In this document: one piece after another, positions 38,601 to 53,047 of the stretch
How positions within the stretch are numbered: position 1 is the stretch's first letter
Layout: every line of letters begins with the position of its first letter
Assembly (NCBI GenBank): GCA_964035545.1
Contig: OZ037765.1
Location: 24,796,504-24,856,503, forward strand
Origin: Bugula neritina
Lineage: Eukaryota; Bryozoa; Gymnolaemata; Cheilostomatida; Bugulidae
Reading direction: 5' to 3'
DNA: 60,000 nt
Notes under the pieces: generated by a model
The model's input: the letters and a program-made list of their open reading frames with translations, nothing else
Told to the model about the DNA's origin: nothing
Database searches by the model: none
Made by a program: the position numbers and the translations under genes

Positions 38601-41600
38601 GCTAAAAGGTTAAGCTGACAAGCAGACGAGGATTGGGGTTAGCATAATATTGAAGCCTTAAATTACTCTAACAATGTTTTTGCTCAGACTCATTCACTTT
38701 CATGCTCAAGAAACACTCACACATTAAAACCTATACACTTGACAGAATATATTGACAACGAGTAGCTCACTTGTATTATCTTGTCCGTCTCCCAGTTCTC
38801 AAAGGATCTACTGAATGGGAAGGCCTCATCGTCTGTGAAATAGTTACCGACAACTTTACGCGTGTCGTCCATGGCTTCCACTGAGACTGTTGAGCTCTCC
38901 AAGTTGACAAACTCAAACGGAATTCTTGTGGACTAAAGAGAAGCAAAATAAACTGATTTAAAAGCAATACTTCAAGAGACTAGAAAATAACATAAGTATT
39001 AGTAGACTCCATTGTTGAATATACAGACATCTACCAAAGAACTTTCCTGAAAACAGAGTAAATCAAGTTGATACAAAAATAAATACATTATAAAGCACTC
39101 TTTTGTTAATAGTTTTGTTTGCAGATGAAAATATATAGAAAAAACACTGCATGAGATCTACACCTGAGATTTATAAACTTGAGATTTTCTCACAATAATA
39201 ACCACTGACCGTGAGATATCGAGCGGCGAAGTCTCTCTCCATGTCTAGTATATCGGGTGTAGTGAGGTTAGGATTGGATAAGTTTCCGCTACTGGAGATA
39301 ACATTCGTCAAATTAAAGTCACCATCAGTACCGTTTCCATCTTCAAACGTGATGGTTTCATTAAAGTTGACATTTCTGATGTGTCTTCTTCCCACAGCCG
39401 TCATGTAGACGAATGGAGTGAGTAGCATGTTGAATCTCCTTTCATCCAATGGGAGTCTGGGGTCAGCTAAACACAGCAACAGACACTGCACTCAACAGTT
39501 TCTATATGTAACACTATGTAGATTAAGTTTACTTTATGATATATAACAACTCAACTCTTTGTAGCTGGTCAATTTTAAATGGTTTATAGAATCACTGCTC
39601 ATTTAGCATAAAGGTTCACCAAACACCCGCACATATATGCTGCATGGTATTGATATGTGGAGACAAGAATCAATGCATAGACAGAGCAAAGAGTATAGCA
39701 TCGTATAACACATAGACTATGGATGTGTTTAGTATACCTGATGTGTCAATGTGAGATTTAATCCATGGGCATTTAGTATTACTCAGCCACTCTAAGTAGT
39801 TCTCCAACCAAGAATCTACACTGCTCGCTTTTACTGAGGGTTCAGATGCAAAATCTTTTACCATGTCATTAACTTTGTCATGCTCTTTGTAGTGATTCAC
39901 ACCATCTACAATGCAAAGCATAGAGCATGCAATTCATATCCATCCTTATTTAATCCAAAAACACAAAGAATAGATTCAGCTAAAACATGACTATCATCAA
40001 AGTAATACAGATGTTAATTTAATATTTAGTGCTAAATAGAACCTACTTAAATAAATGTATCCATCATCATTGCTTTTGCTTGGAAAATTTTCTTCAAACG
40101 AGGTGACATAATCTTTCAAGTAGGAACCTTTTGGTATGAAAACATTTGGGTCATATTCCTGCTTTAGATAGACAACTCCATATATCCCGGGAGCTAGTAT
40201 TCCCAAGGATATAACCATAATCACAATCTAAAAGAGAAATAATGTTACTAATAAGATATAAACGTGTTGGATTTGTAAGAAATCAATCACTAATAAGCCT
40301 GTTAATACTTAATAGTAAATATGAGATATGGAACTAAAGTCAAGTGAACTTACCATGTTCAATATAATGCATTATGAAGTCTGATACACTAAAGCAAGCG
40401 TGTAATCATCTACTCACCTTCACAGGTAATTTGATGAGGAAAGGTGCGTAGAACTTTTCAAAGAAGGTCTGCTGAAGGTCACGCTGACTGCACCTGTTGG
40501 GCTCGTAAGACTCTGAATGAGTGTAGCAGCAGCAGCACCCGTTCCGCTTAGACTTACGACGCTTTTCATCCAAAACAACGCAAGCTGAGAAGAACGAGGC
40601 TTGGAGAATGAAGACGGCTATAATCCCTATAGCGGCGTATATACAGAAGTCTCGCAGAGCTGGAAGAACCTACAGAATTTCAACAGTAAAGCATAAAAAC
40701 TGCTATAGCAACGAAAAGAAATGTAACATAATACATAACAAAATGGTAAGAGTTACTAGAATAATGAGCTCTGTACTATATTTTAAAAAAGCTCAAGAGA
40801 AATGTGAAAGCTAGGAGAATTACTCACTGTAGTGGCTCCAATGCCAAATGCCATGATATCTGTGATTGAAGTAACAGTTATAGATACTCCGGCATGCTTT
40901 AGCGCAGAACCTGACTGCTCTATGAGAGGCAAAGAACGCTCTGCTGGGGTCAGTCGGTTCCAAGCCTGAACTATCACGAACGCATCGTCTACACCGAGAC
41001 CTGCGATAATTATAGACATGCAGCTATATTTAGTAGCATTTTCACAATTCTAATTTACATAGAAACTTAAGTTTTTAAGAACGAACTTAAAACATATTGT
41101 TTGAAGCCTAAAATATATGTATATCCAACTACGCATGACCCAAAAATAGCACCAATTTAAACTAAAGTATTCATCTAGAAGACAAGAAATGAAAAGTTTT
41201 GTTTAAATGACATCTGCTAAAAGAATTATATTATAATCTTTTCGAAAAATTACAAAAAAAAAACAGGTTAAAGAAATTTATGTAAACTGTGAGTTTGAAT
41301 TTCTAAAATATGTTAACACAAGTATTAGTATGCAAAACTTTTTCTGAGATACACCTGTGTGTCTTACATATACATACCAAGCAGAAGAAATGGTAGTATG
41401 GATTGTACAGGGCCATAGCCAATACCAAAGGCAGATGACAGGCCAAAGGAAACAGCTATTGAGAGACCTACTCCAATTACACCACCGAGTGCTAAATACA
41501 CCTACAATAGACCAACCTGGAGTCTTAAATAGCTCTAGAGTGAAGTGTAGCCTCTTAGTAAACTGTTAGTTATAACATATCACTACACAGCATATAATAG

Positions 41601-42693
41601 TGGCATTAAAAATAGGTAAATAAACAAATGTCAAGAAATCCAAGACATTTTGTAAGTAAACTTAATTAATTTGATAGTATGAAGAATCATAGCGAAAAAA
41701 TTGTAGGCTAATATATAATGACAACATACACATTGCACTCTTATTGATTACCAAACTTACCCTCATCTCCACGCAGTTGAATCGGCCCAAAATTAGGGCT
41801 ACATACAGAATAATCAGAACACATTGCACTCTTATTGATTACCAAACTTACCCTCATCTCCACGCAGTTGAATCGGCCCAAAATTAGGGCTACATACAGA
41901 ATAATCAGAACATATCCAGCACTCAGCTTGCCAACATCTCCAAATATACTAGAGCCTATTTCATCTCCGAAACTGCAATAAATTGTTGGAATACGTGTCA
42001 CAGATTTTTCTTTTGGTACAACAATAAGTTAGTAGAGGTTTATGCGATTTACCAACCAATAGCTGAGAAAAGTTAAGGCCACATAGAGCGGAATTTTCCA
42101 GATGAGACTGTATATGGTGAAAACTCTCTCCAGGAGTTACACTTTATTTGGAAATCTTGTTCGATATTCTCGGTAAGTTGACTTGTTCAAAATTTTGATT
42201 TCATAAAATTAACACAAAACAGCCCCATTTTGCCGTAGCTGTATGAAGTCTTTGCTAGCAGTCCATACGAAACTCCACTTTATAAACCCATAACTTTTTG
42301 AAAAACATTTGCATGGTGTTTAGGCAATTCTAATTAAAAAAAAAATGCTGTTTAAAATATAAGTGTTTTACTTTATAGATAAAAAGTGATGCAAAAGCAT
42401 TATCAGCATGATGAGTCACTCACCTTCGGCTAGCAAACACTTGAACTTTTGTCACATGCGTTTCCGAGTACCCCTGTGCCAAGTCAATGAACTCTTGCTC
42501 CCACTGCTCCACTTTATACTTTATCTGTGGAAACATGCAAACAATACATAAAATTTTCTAAACACATATGTTCAAATTACCTAGGTCCAAATAAGCAATA
42601 CAATTTTACATTTTTAATCCTTATTGTATATATTGTTATTGTATATGATGAGGGGACAAATCCTGAAAAAGCTGTTATACACAGATTGATATA

Positions 42694-42787
<94 letters not shown>

Positions 42788-43210
42788 CACGAACGCACTC
42801 GCGAGCACACACATATACATATACTATAAAACAATGAACAATCAAAATCATTATGACAGTACAAAGTAGCACATAATATAGAGAAGACAAGCCTCAGAGT
42901 AGTCAAATTGAGTCCATGTTGTCAGATTACAATCAAGTGATGAATAAAAAGTTATCTTAGAAAGCTCAGACATGATTTCAATTTAAACCTGTAAGCACTA
43001 TATAATACAAATTCAAGCAGTGACTTGTGCAATCCAATGCAAAGCAGCAATTTTAAAAATAAAATTATGTAACTGCATAGGCTAGAAAGCAGGTGCTAGA
43101 ACTTAACAGACTTAGAATCTGGAGATCATCTCATAAAACCAGCTGGGAATAGAACTAGTAAAAATACTAATGTACCGCTCAAACTCTGTTGACATCACTC
43201 ACACATAGTC

Positions 43211-43248
<38 letters not shown>

Positions 43249-45429
43249 CCCAACTTACAGAGTAGAGAGTTGAACATAAAAATGAAAGGTTGACCTGACA
43301 TCTCTAACTTTTATACAAATACTTTTGTCGAGCTAAATAAACTCTGGAATACTTTTACCTTGTGTATTGGTACATCTGTACTACTGCTAAAGATTACCCA
43401 CTTTCACAATTAGCAAGGAAGGTAAAGTATGAATTTGTGATATAAATTATTATAGCAAATAACAAGAAACTAGTGTGAACACAACTCTCACCGTATCTTC
43501 TACTGCCAAGTCATCTTCATTTCCTTCCTCATCAGTTGAGTTTGTTCCTTTCATGAAGTATGTAAAAATAGCTGCCTTAGCCGCTTTGATTTCACCAGTG
43601 TTCTCATCAGTGGATATCCCGCCAAGGAAATCAGATGCATTAAATTCACTATTGGTTACTGGACTGTAAGTTATAAAATAAAATACTATCATATATGTGT
43701 GTGTTTGTGTCACACTGTTTAAAACTGAAATGTAAAATAAAGTTATTTATAACATGCAATAGCTGTCCTGGCTATTTAAGAAGAGGCCACATAAAAAAGA
43801 GAAGTATATAGTTATCAACAACATGGAATACTAAACACATGTCTTGGGGTATGACCTTTCATCAGTTGCATTGACTGCATCTAATATCTCCTGTGTTGTT
43901 AGAAGTGATATCTTAGTCTTATTAAACTCCCACAACTCTAATATGCTGCTGGACCAACAGTCTGCGTTATCACCTCTACCCAACCTTAAAACAACATTTA
44001 AGTTATAGACAACCAAACAAATGAGTGTGTGTTTTGTGTGTGTGTTTTATGTATGTTTTGTGTGTGTGTATTGTGTGTTTTGTGTTGTATGTGTGTTGTA
44101 TGTGTGCTGTATGTGTGTTGTATGTGTGTTGTATGTGTGTTGTATGTGTGCTGTATGTGTGTTGTATGTGTGTTGCATGTGTGTTGTATGTGTGTTGTAT
44201 GTGTTTTGTATGTGTTTTGTATGTGTGCTACATATAGCATATTATGCAATACACACGAACAGTTTTAGTACAAACTATAATTGATTTACGTCGACCACCT
44301 TCCTATAAATAGCTGATAGCATTGTATGATAAGAGCAATAACCACGTCACTAGAGCCTATACATACTGCAAGCTTGCCATGTGTATAACATAGTCAACAG
44401 GATTTAATCACCAACAAAGTTTAGCACAAAATACTAACAACTACTCATACCTGAGACAAAGGTCTTCATAAGTGTGTTCTTTATATGAGAGTTTAGTGAT
44501 TTGGTCATGCAGGTCCATCAACTGTAATACAGCAACCCTAATGTCTGTCAACCATGCACATGATCAATATAACACAACATAATCAATAAATTTACTATTA
44601 TAGCTGCTTCGTAAGGCAGTTCTCAATAAAGTACAGTATGAATGTACTCCAACTTTAAAGTTTGTTATACTAAATCAGTCACATACTGTAATACTGTAAT
44701 ACAAAATACTTACCTCTAACAGTCCTCCTCGTGTAAGTATATTGTCACCTTCGGCAATAAAGAAACTCAGCTTAATTTGAGAAGGAAATAAATCATCAAC
44801 AACACTTTTGTGCAGCATGTAGGTAGACTTGGGATCAACCCAGATGGGTTCGGAGGCATCTACTTGATAGAACCTTACTAAGCCAATCGCACACAAAAAG
44901 CATGCGAGTAAAGCACAGGCAATAGTGACGATTGGTCTTTTGCCAATGGCAACTCCAAGGCTAAAATTATAATACAACGTGGAGTTCACACGTGACAGCA
45001 TTAGAAGGTTGCATGCAGAATTGCAGTAAAACTTAAGCTATATGAGTACTTGCACTATATATATAGTTATTGCAACACAAGATCAGCCTATGTACTTAGA
45101 CTGGTTTTGTGACCTGTAATTCTGATTTAAATCAACATTTGATCGGCAAGAATTACCAAATCACACATTTGATGTTGATGAATAGTATGCTATACATTGC
45201 AGATATAAGCTGTTAAAATAGATGCATGTAAAAATCATGTGTCAGCATTGCTGTAGGAAAAAACCAGAATAGCGTACTTGTAATGCATGTAACAATCATG
45301 TGTAGCTTACTTGTAATAAAATCTCTCCAAGCTTCCAGCTAAAAAGCTTCCTGCTTTTTGTAGACAGTTAGGATTCCTTTCAGGTGATTGAATGTCACCA
45401 GGTGAACCTTCATTCTTAGTGGGTTCCAT
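35683..45429 (-). CDS. Patched-domain-containing RND transporter-like protein (PTCHD/PTR-like)
   Basis: Polytopic membrane protein of the Patched/Dispatched/NPC1 family, likely moving or sensing lipids or sterols. Eighteen exons: 45311-45429, 44714-44960, 44451-44521, 43856-43984, 43492-43663, 42424-42524, 41852-41972, 41378-41501, 40828-41000, 40418-40669, 40047-40227, 39738-39905, 39210-39466, 38771-38932, 38215-38331, 37233-37377, 36232-36353, 35683-36087; about 1021 residues. Order: cytoplasmic start [10 protein letters not shown]1 (exon 2), extracellular domain with Asn-glycosylation sites, TM2-6 sterol-sensing domain (exons 7-10) with the RND motif LGVDDAF, TM7 (exon 11), second glycosylated loop, TM8-12 (exons 15-18) with GLAVDYSAH, then the family block [16 protein letters not shown] and a last helix ending [14 protein letters not shown] run lies in the central loop. 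A TTTATT at 35301-35306 gives AATAAA downstream. The orthologous PTCHD subtype cannot be settled by eye. Confidence 0.93.
41728..41909 (-). repeat. 91-bp tandem duplication copying an exon end and its splice donor
   Basis: Two identical-looking 91-base copies (41728-41818 and 41819-41909). Each contains the 3' end of exon 7 of the Patched-domain gene and its GTAAGT donor, so there are two complete donors, before 41852 and before 41761. The upstream one preserves the conserved frame into exon 8. Confidence 0.95.
42640..42688 (+). ncRNA. decayed hammerhead ribozyme relative
   Basis: Plus-strand sequence with GATGAGGGGACAAATCC, TGAAAAAGCTG and CACAGATTGAT in the same order and spacing as the intact hammerhead at 21.7 kb, again followed by (TA)n. 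The first core base is changed (ATGATGA), the cleavage triplet GTC has become ATA-like, and the helix I 5' strand no longer pairs. It is almost certainly inactive. It lies in the intron between exons 5 and 6 of the Patched-domain gene, antisense to it. Confidence 0.7.
42689..42784. repeat. (TA)n beside the decayed hammerhead
   Basis: Nearly pure TA tract with one TGTA interruption, following the hammerhead remnant on the plus strand. Confidence 0.95.
43211..43247. repeat. (CAGA)n microsatellite
   Basis: About nine tetranucleotide units in the intron between exons 5 and 6 of the Patched-domain gene. Confidence 0.9.
44060..44229. repeat. 11-bp minisatellite (GTATGTGTGTT)n in a PTCHD-like intron
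   Basis: About a dozen units of an 11-base TG-rich sequence with T/C variation near the unit end (TGTTGTATG or TGCTGTATG), between exons 3 and 4. It creates spurious Cys/Val-rich and Thr/His-rich frames. Confidence 0.9.
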
Positions 45430-47627
45430 TTTCACAGATGAGTGTTACATAATCTGAATTAAAACAAAAAAAATATAGAAACTACTTAAAATTTAGTAAT
45501 ATGAACAGTTTGCAAAAGAAATGCACTTTTTGAAATGAAAATGAAAAAATTTAGTGGTACTTACATATCACCTTACGTTCATTAAAAACAAGTTTTCACC
45601 ATAAATGTTTCTGGTACGGAAAGGCTAGCCTTTACTATGTGCAACCAGGTCTGTTACTGAAGGCAACCGCGCTAGCAAAAAATTATAGGTTATATAAGCC
45701 TCTACAATGAGCACAATTGAAACTATTTGAGCATATTTAGTTCAAACAGCACGTTTTGTTTGCTACAGAAAAACGAGCAATCTATTGTGTGCTAACCAAT
45801 AATTTTCAATGAGCCTATCTCGCACTTAATGCTTCAAGTACAATAAATAAAAGATGCCTGATATCGCAGCTAATTGACATTCATTGAAGCGGAATAAAAA
45901 GAGCTTAAACTTTGGGGAGTTGGATTGTTATACAACTGCATTAAATCGATAAAACAATGATAAAAGCCACGTGAAAAAATACGTGGTTATGCAAGCATTG
46001 ACTGTTTAAAAACAAAGTGCTCGTGAGTATGTCTATAAGCTATTGCTACTTTTAAACTTCGCAATAAAAAAGCATGTAAATAAAATCATAGAATTTGTAT
46101 GCAAGAAGTTTAGCAATGTTAAAATATGCAATACTTTAAACATATGTAAACCTATGCATAATTTTAGATATTTTGTAGGTTACGCTGTTGGCTGTAAAGG
46201 GAGTAAAGCATAAAAGTATGGTGACACTCCATGGAATTGTTGGGTCGTTGGGCACTTATAATTATAATTTATTATTACCTTGCTTCCGGTATGCATTTAA
46301 AATCTAATATATTTCCCTTCTCTTACTTATAAACTCTTATTCTTTTATGTTCGAACACAAACACGAACATACACACTTGAGTCTGGAGAGAATGGTAGAA
46401 AAATCAACACTAGTCTTAGTGCCTAAGATATGCCATTCAGCCTCAGGTTTCGAATAGTTATACTATACCATGCCGGAATGGAGAAAGTATAGTTCTTTCT
46501 TTTAGGCAGAATCAAAAAATGAACTTTTAACTTCAGGCAGTTATTTCAAGCATTTTCAAAGAAAAATACACTAGAAAAAGATAAGGACTATTGAATTATA
46601 CTGTGATTGTGCATGGCCTGGGTGAGTGCTATATATGTCATAATTAAATGTGCAAGTATAATTGTACTAAGATTAATATTACTTTTGACACTATCATTAT
46701 TTTTTTTTGTGATAATAAACTATTTTTAGAATTTAATTACAACCATAATAATAATATTCATTCAAATTCAATTTGATGTTAGAGAACCTATTATATTATT
46801 TATAATAGGTAGATAATTAACTATAGCTAACAGGTAAATGTGATACTTTTAATATTTTCAGTATTACGTATTACTTATCAGTAATTATTGCTTTGACAAT
46901 CTAAAAATATAACATTAAAGATTATGATTATCAATGATTTAATCAATTACGATGTGGAATTATTTATGAATTAATGGTACTCAATTTCATTACCATATGC
47001 TCAATAACTATGAATGGCTATATGCTATTTCATGAACTTGTGGCTACTGTTATAGGTATGAAACTCTCAATTTTTTGAATACCCTAGGAAACACCCAACA
47101 CTGAAAACTCCTAAGAGTTGTAAGAGTGCTTCACTGGGTCTATAGGCCTACCGTAAAATTTGTTTGGCCACAAACTAAGCAAATACTCTTCTTTGTTTGC
47201 TAATTATTTGTACTCTCTTTGCTACCTTCAAAGTGTAATGGTTCACAATAGCAAACTGTCATGGTATATTCGTAAGGTAGTATTTACAAATGTCAGCTCA
47301 CTGCGGGCTTGTTAATTTCATATTTCTGACACTGGTGAATTTACCATACACTATCACTATGTTGCAACTGTTGATTGTGACTGTTTTTCTTGCAAGACTT
47401 TTATTAGAAGATTTATTCTGTGATTTTTGCACCCCTGTTTAAAAAGTGCTAAGAACATGTTTTGCTGATACTTCTGTCTCCAAGTCCACCTGTTCCAAGC
47501 CATTCCAATCCTCCTAGCGAAAGTGATGTATGCCCTTTAGGCTTTAACCCTTGGCTCCTAGCAATTTCAGCATCACACCCACCATTATGATTGATCATAG
47601 TTTCAAGTATCAGTACTAGTAATAAGA

Positions 47628-47752
47628 TAACTAATACTAATAGTAATACTTACAATTGCGCTATTCTACTTAGTACTTTAAATCTAACACTTATTTAATT
47701 TAAAATTAATACTAATACTAATAGTAATACTAATAGTAATAGTAATATTATT
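47628..47752. repeat. ACTAATAGTAATACT-type simple repeat
   Basis: Short alternating ACTAATAGTAAT units, interrupted by other AT-rich sequence. Same family as the arrays at 23.2-23.6 kb and 49.7-49.8 kb. Confidence 0.7.
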
Positions 47753-49730
47753 AGAAGCTGTTGTAAACGTTTACCACGCATAACTCTAGTATTACTTCAA
47801 AAAAGGGTTAATAAATGATAAATCACACTGACTTCAAACCACTCAGCTGTAGGGTACTTACACTCAATGAACTAAAACTTTCCTAAATTTATAGCAATAA
47901 TACTTACACTTGCTGAGCTATATAATTATTTTCTGCTGAAATTTGTAGCCTATTTTTTGATTACCGTTACGGTTACCAGTACACAGTCAACGTAATAGGC
48001 ATAATTACGATACTAGATGCAATAGGCTAAAAATGACAATACCGACCAATGAACTTAAATATGTCTTTTCCAGTTTGATGATACCGAACACAGAAATATA
48101 ACTCGTTGGGAGTTGTATTCCATTACTAATGCGATATAATTTCATTGTTGATACTAATGTTTTTGTGGAGAAAACTTTGCAATTATTTTGAGAGTTGTCT
48201 TTTTAAAAATAATTATATTGACTTGAAACTTATTTTTAAGCATTTCGAATGATTAACAATCAAAACTTTATAATCTATTTTAATTGTTGTACTAAAATAC
48301 ATAAATTTTTTTATTATTTTGCATAAAAAGTTAGTAACAAAATGCACTATATTACTAAAATTATATTAGCATTTTATCTATTTAATCGTAATAATAAATA
48401 GCATTAGTAAGACACAGAAATGTGTAAAAATGAAAATATTGCACTCTCTTAAAGCCTGCGATTTTAGTATTTTCATCGTTACATTGTTGTTAAAACTGAT
48501 GGTTACCTGAAAGATAACTACGGATATTAGCAAACTTGCGCTAACCCAGTAATAAATCAGCGTATTTGAGCCTTTTTTTAATTTTGTTGATTCTCAGTTT
48601 GATTCTCATTGTGATACTCGTAAACTATAGCAAAGTCACCATTAGAACTAGGCGAAACTGCTTGTATGTAATCTCTGCAGCTAAAATATATCTATTTTTT
48701 GTTCAATTCATCTTCATAGGAATTTTATTTTACTTTTAGTTTTTACTATACTCTATACAGTATACTTAATCTTATACTTCAGTTAATGTTATAGTTATAC
48801 TTATAGTTATACTTATACTTATAGTCTATAATCAATAGTGATAATCATAATCATAATGATAATGTCAATGATATTGATACTTATTGATATTCTGATTCAT
48901 AATCACTTTAATTTTAGATTATGCTTATTATAAATATAAGTATATCTTAAAGTTAATCTATCAGCTGCAAGTGCAATAATTATAAACACAAATATAAAAT
49001 ATTAGAGTTACTGTCAGTCTAACACTCAGTGACTTACACTAGCGGAGAGTGTCATTGTGATTGTTGTTGTGACTGCAACACCAATAGACAATAGTAATAG
49101 TAATTTACTTTTAGTGACTAATGAATAAACTTAACGATTACATTTACAGTAACAGCCAACAGAAACTCTACTGACTAAGTCTAACACTTCAGCTTAGAGT
49201 TGGTCGCTAGGTTAAACTGTTAAAGGGCTACAGTTGTAACCTACAGAACTTACAGTAATTCAGAGTGTTACCATAACTATGTCACTAAAAATATTAATTA
49301 GACTTAGTATTAGTAATACTAATAGTAATACTGACTTATACTAGCTCAAGCACTAAGCAGTAACTCATAAAACTTAGACTAACCATAGGCGTATGACTAT
49401 GATATCAATATCATTATCAATAATTAATTTATCATAATAATTATAATCGTTTAAATAATTTTAATTAGTATTGATATAATTATAAAATCAAAATGTATTA
49501 TATTACTATTACTATTAGTATTAGTATAAGTATTACTAATACTATTGCATCTAGATCTACATTTACAGTATAAGTTATAGTATTAGCATAACTATAAGTA
49601 TAAGTACTAGATTTACTTTTACTTTGAGTGTGAGTATTACTTTTACATTTGTGTCTTGCGAGTATCTTCAATAAGTATGAGTTGTGACTTACATTTAGTT
49701 ACTAACTACTAAGCCTGATAGTAATACTAT

Positions 49731-49812
49731 TACTACTACGAATAGTAATACTAATACTAATAGTAATACTAATACTAATAGTAATACTAATACTAATAGT
49801 AATACTTATACT
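49731..49812. repeat. 18-bp AGTAATACTAATACTAAT tandem array
   Basis: About four consecutive copies of an 18-base unit, preceded at 49500-49620 by its complement-like form. This is the most regular piece of the drifting simple sequence in this interval. Confidence 0.8.
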
Positions 49813-50328
49813 TGTACAGTATAACTTATACTGCTATTGCTAATACTATTTAGTAATAGTAATTGAGCTTAGTTAATTAGTGATACAGCAATAAGCATAG
49901 TGATTCTAAAAGTTGTTATCACTTGATAATATCATATATTTAGATTGTTGTTGAAATGAAGTTGAATAATTATTGATAATTTGGTAATAAATTACATTTA
50001 TATTTTGATTTTATTTTTACAAAATATAAATTGATAATTTTGTTACTATTATAAATTTATAAATGTAGTAAAACTACAAAGCTTTTTATAAATTTAATTA
50101 AAATAAAAATTCTCGTTTCGTTTCTGTATTTATAAGGAATAAAAGCATAGGTATGTCAATATTTATACAATCATTCAGAAACTACATCTGAAACTACCAG
50201 GAACAACATAAAGGTTTTATATGTTTATATATATACTCGCATGCACATTGTTCTTAAGGGTTTTTCAGTTTTGTAATATTTTGCAGAAAGTTTCAATTTT
50301 GTGTACAGTCATTTAATGTCACAATAAA

Positions 50329-52661
<2,333 letters not shown>

Positions 52662-52677
52662 ATTCCAAGTGTTATAT

Positions 52678-52709
52678 AATAAAATAGTTTTTATTGCTAT
52701 TACAATAAA
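52678..52709. terminator. overlapping poly(A) signals of convergent PSMD14 and STAM
   Basis: On the plus strand AATAAA occurs at 52678-52683 and 52704-52709, 17-43 bases after the PSMD14 stop. Between them, TTTATT at 52690-52695 is AATAAA for the minus-strand STAM transcript. The two 3' ends are therefore predicted to overlap. Confidence 0.55.
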
Positions 52710-53047
52710 TAAGATAATTGTTGCTAACTATGAAAAGTCTAAATATTAAATAGGGACTATCACCATGTATATATAAGAGAGTTACAGCCAGTCAATTTAG
52801 TTGCGCCAGTGCTCCTGAACATACAAGGTTTTAGTAAATATAATGTGCAAGAACACATCGAGGTAAATATTACAGCTATGGTAGCCTTCAAACTGACATC
52901 CTATAAGATTCACATTCATGATAATTTGGGCATTATGACTTCTAGAGTATTTTCAATTATAAGATTTTACTTTAGATTTCATTTTACATACTCATGGCTA
53001 CAAAAATTTAAATGTCAATCGATTAGCATAAAGGTACAAAAAGTAAA
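52696..53047 (-). other. STAM 3' untranslated region
   Basis: Noncoding sequence between the STAM stop and its nearest minus-strand AATAAA. The plus-strand open frame at 52809-53078 runs antisense to this region and the last STAM exon and is not supported as a gene. Confidence 0.5.

Larger units (their letters stand above)
45430..50328. other. divergent intergenic region rich in cryptically simple sequence
   Basis: Lies between the leftward Patched-domain gene and rightward PSMD14, so both promoters should lie at its ends. No exon, RNA gene or coherent mobile element is seen. From about 47.6 kb onward it is dominated by drifting triplet-like patterns (AGT, ATT, ACT, TTATAC) and short palindromes. 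Confidence 0.55.

Noticed and set aside
41741-42001. Exon ending in [11 protein letters not shown]... as the normal PTCHD exon 7
   Set aside because: It results from reading past the first donor into the duplicated unit; conserved RND sequence resumes only if the first donor is used.
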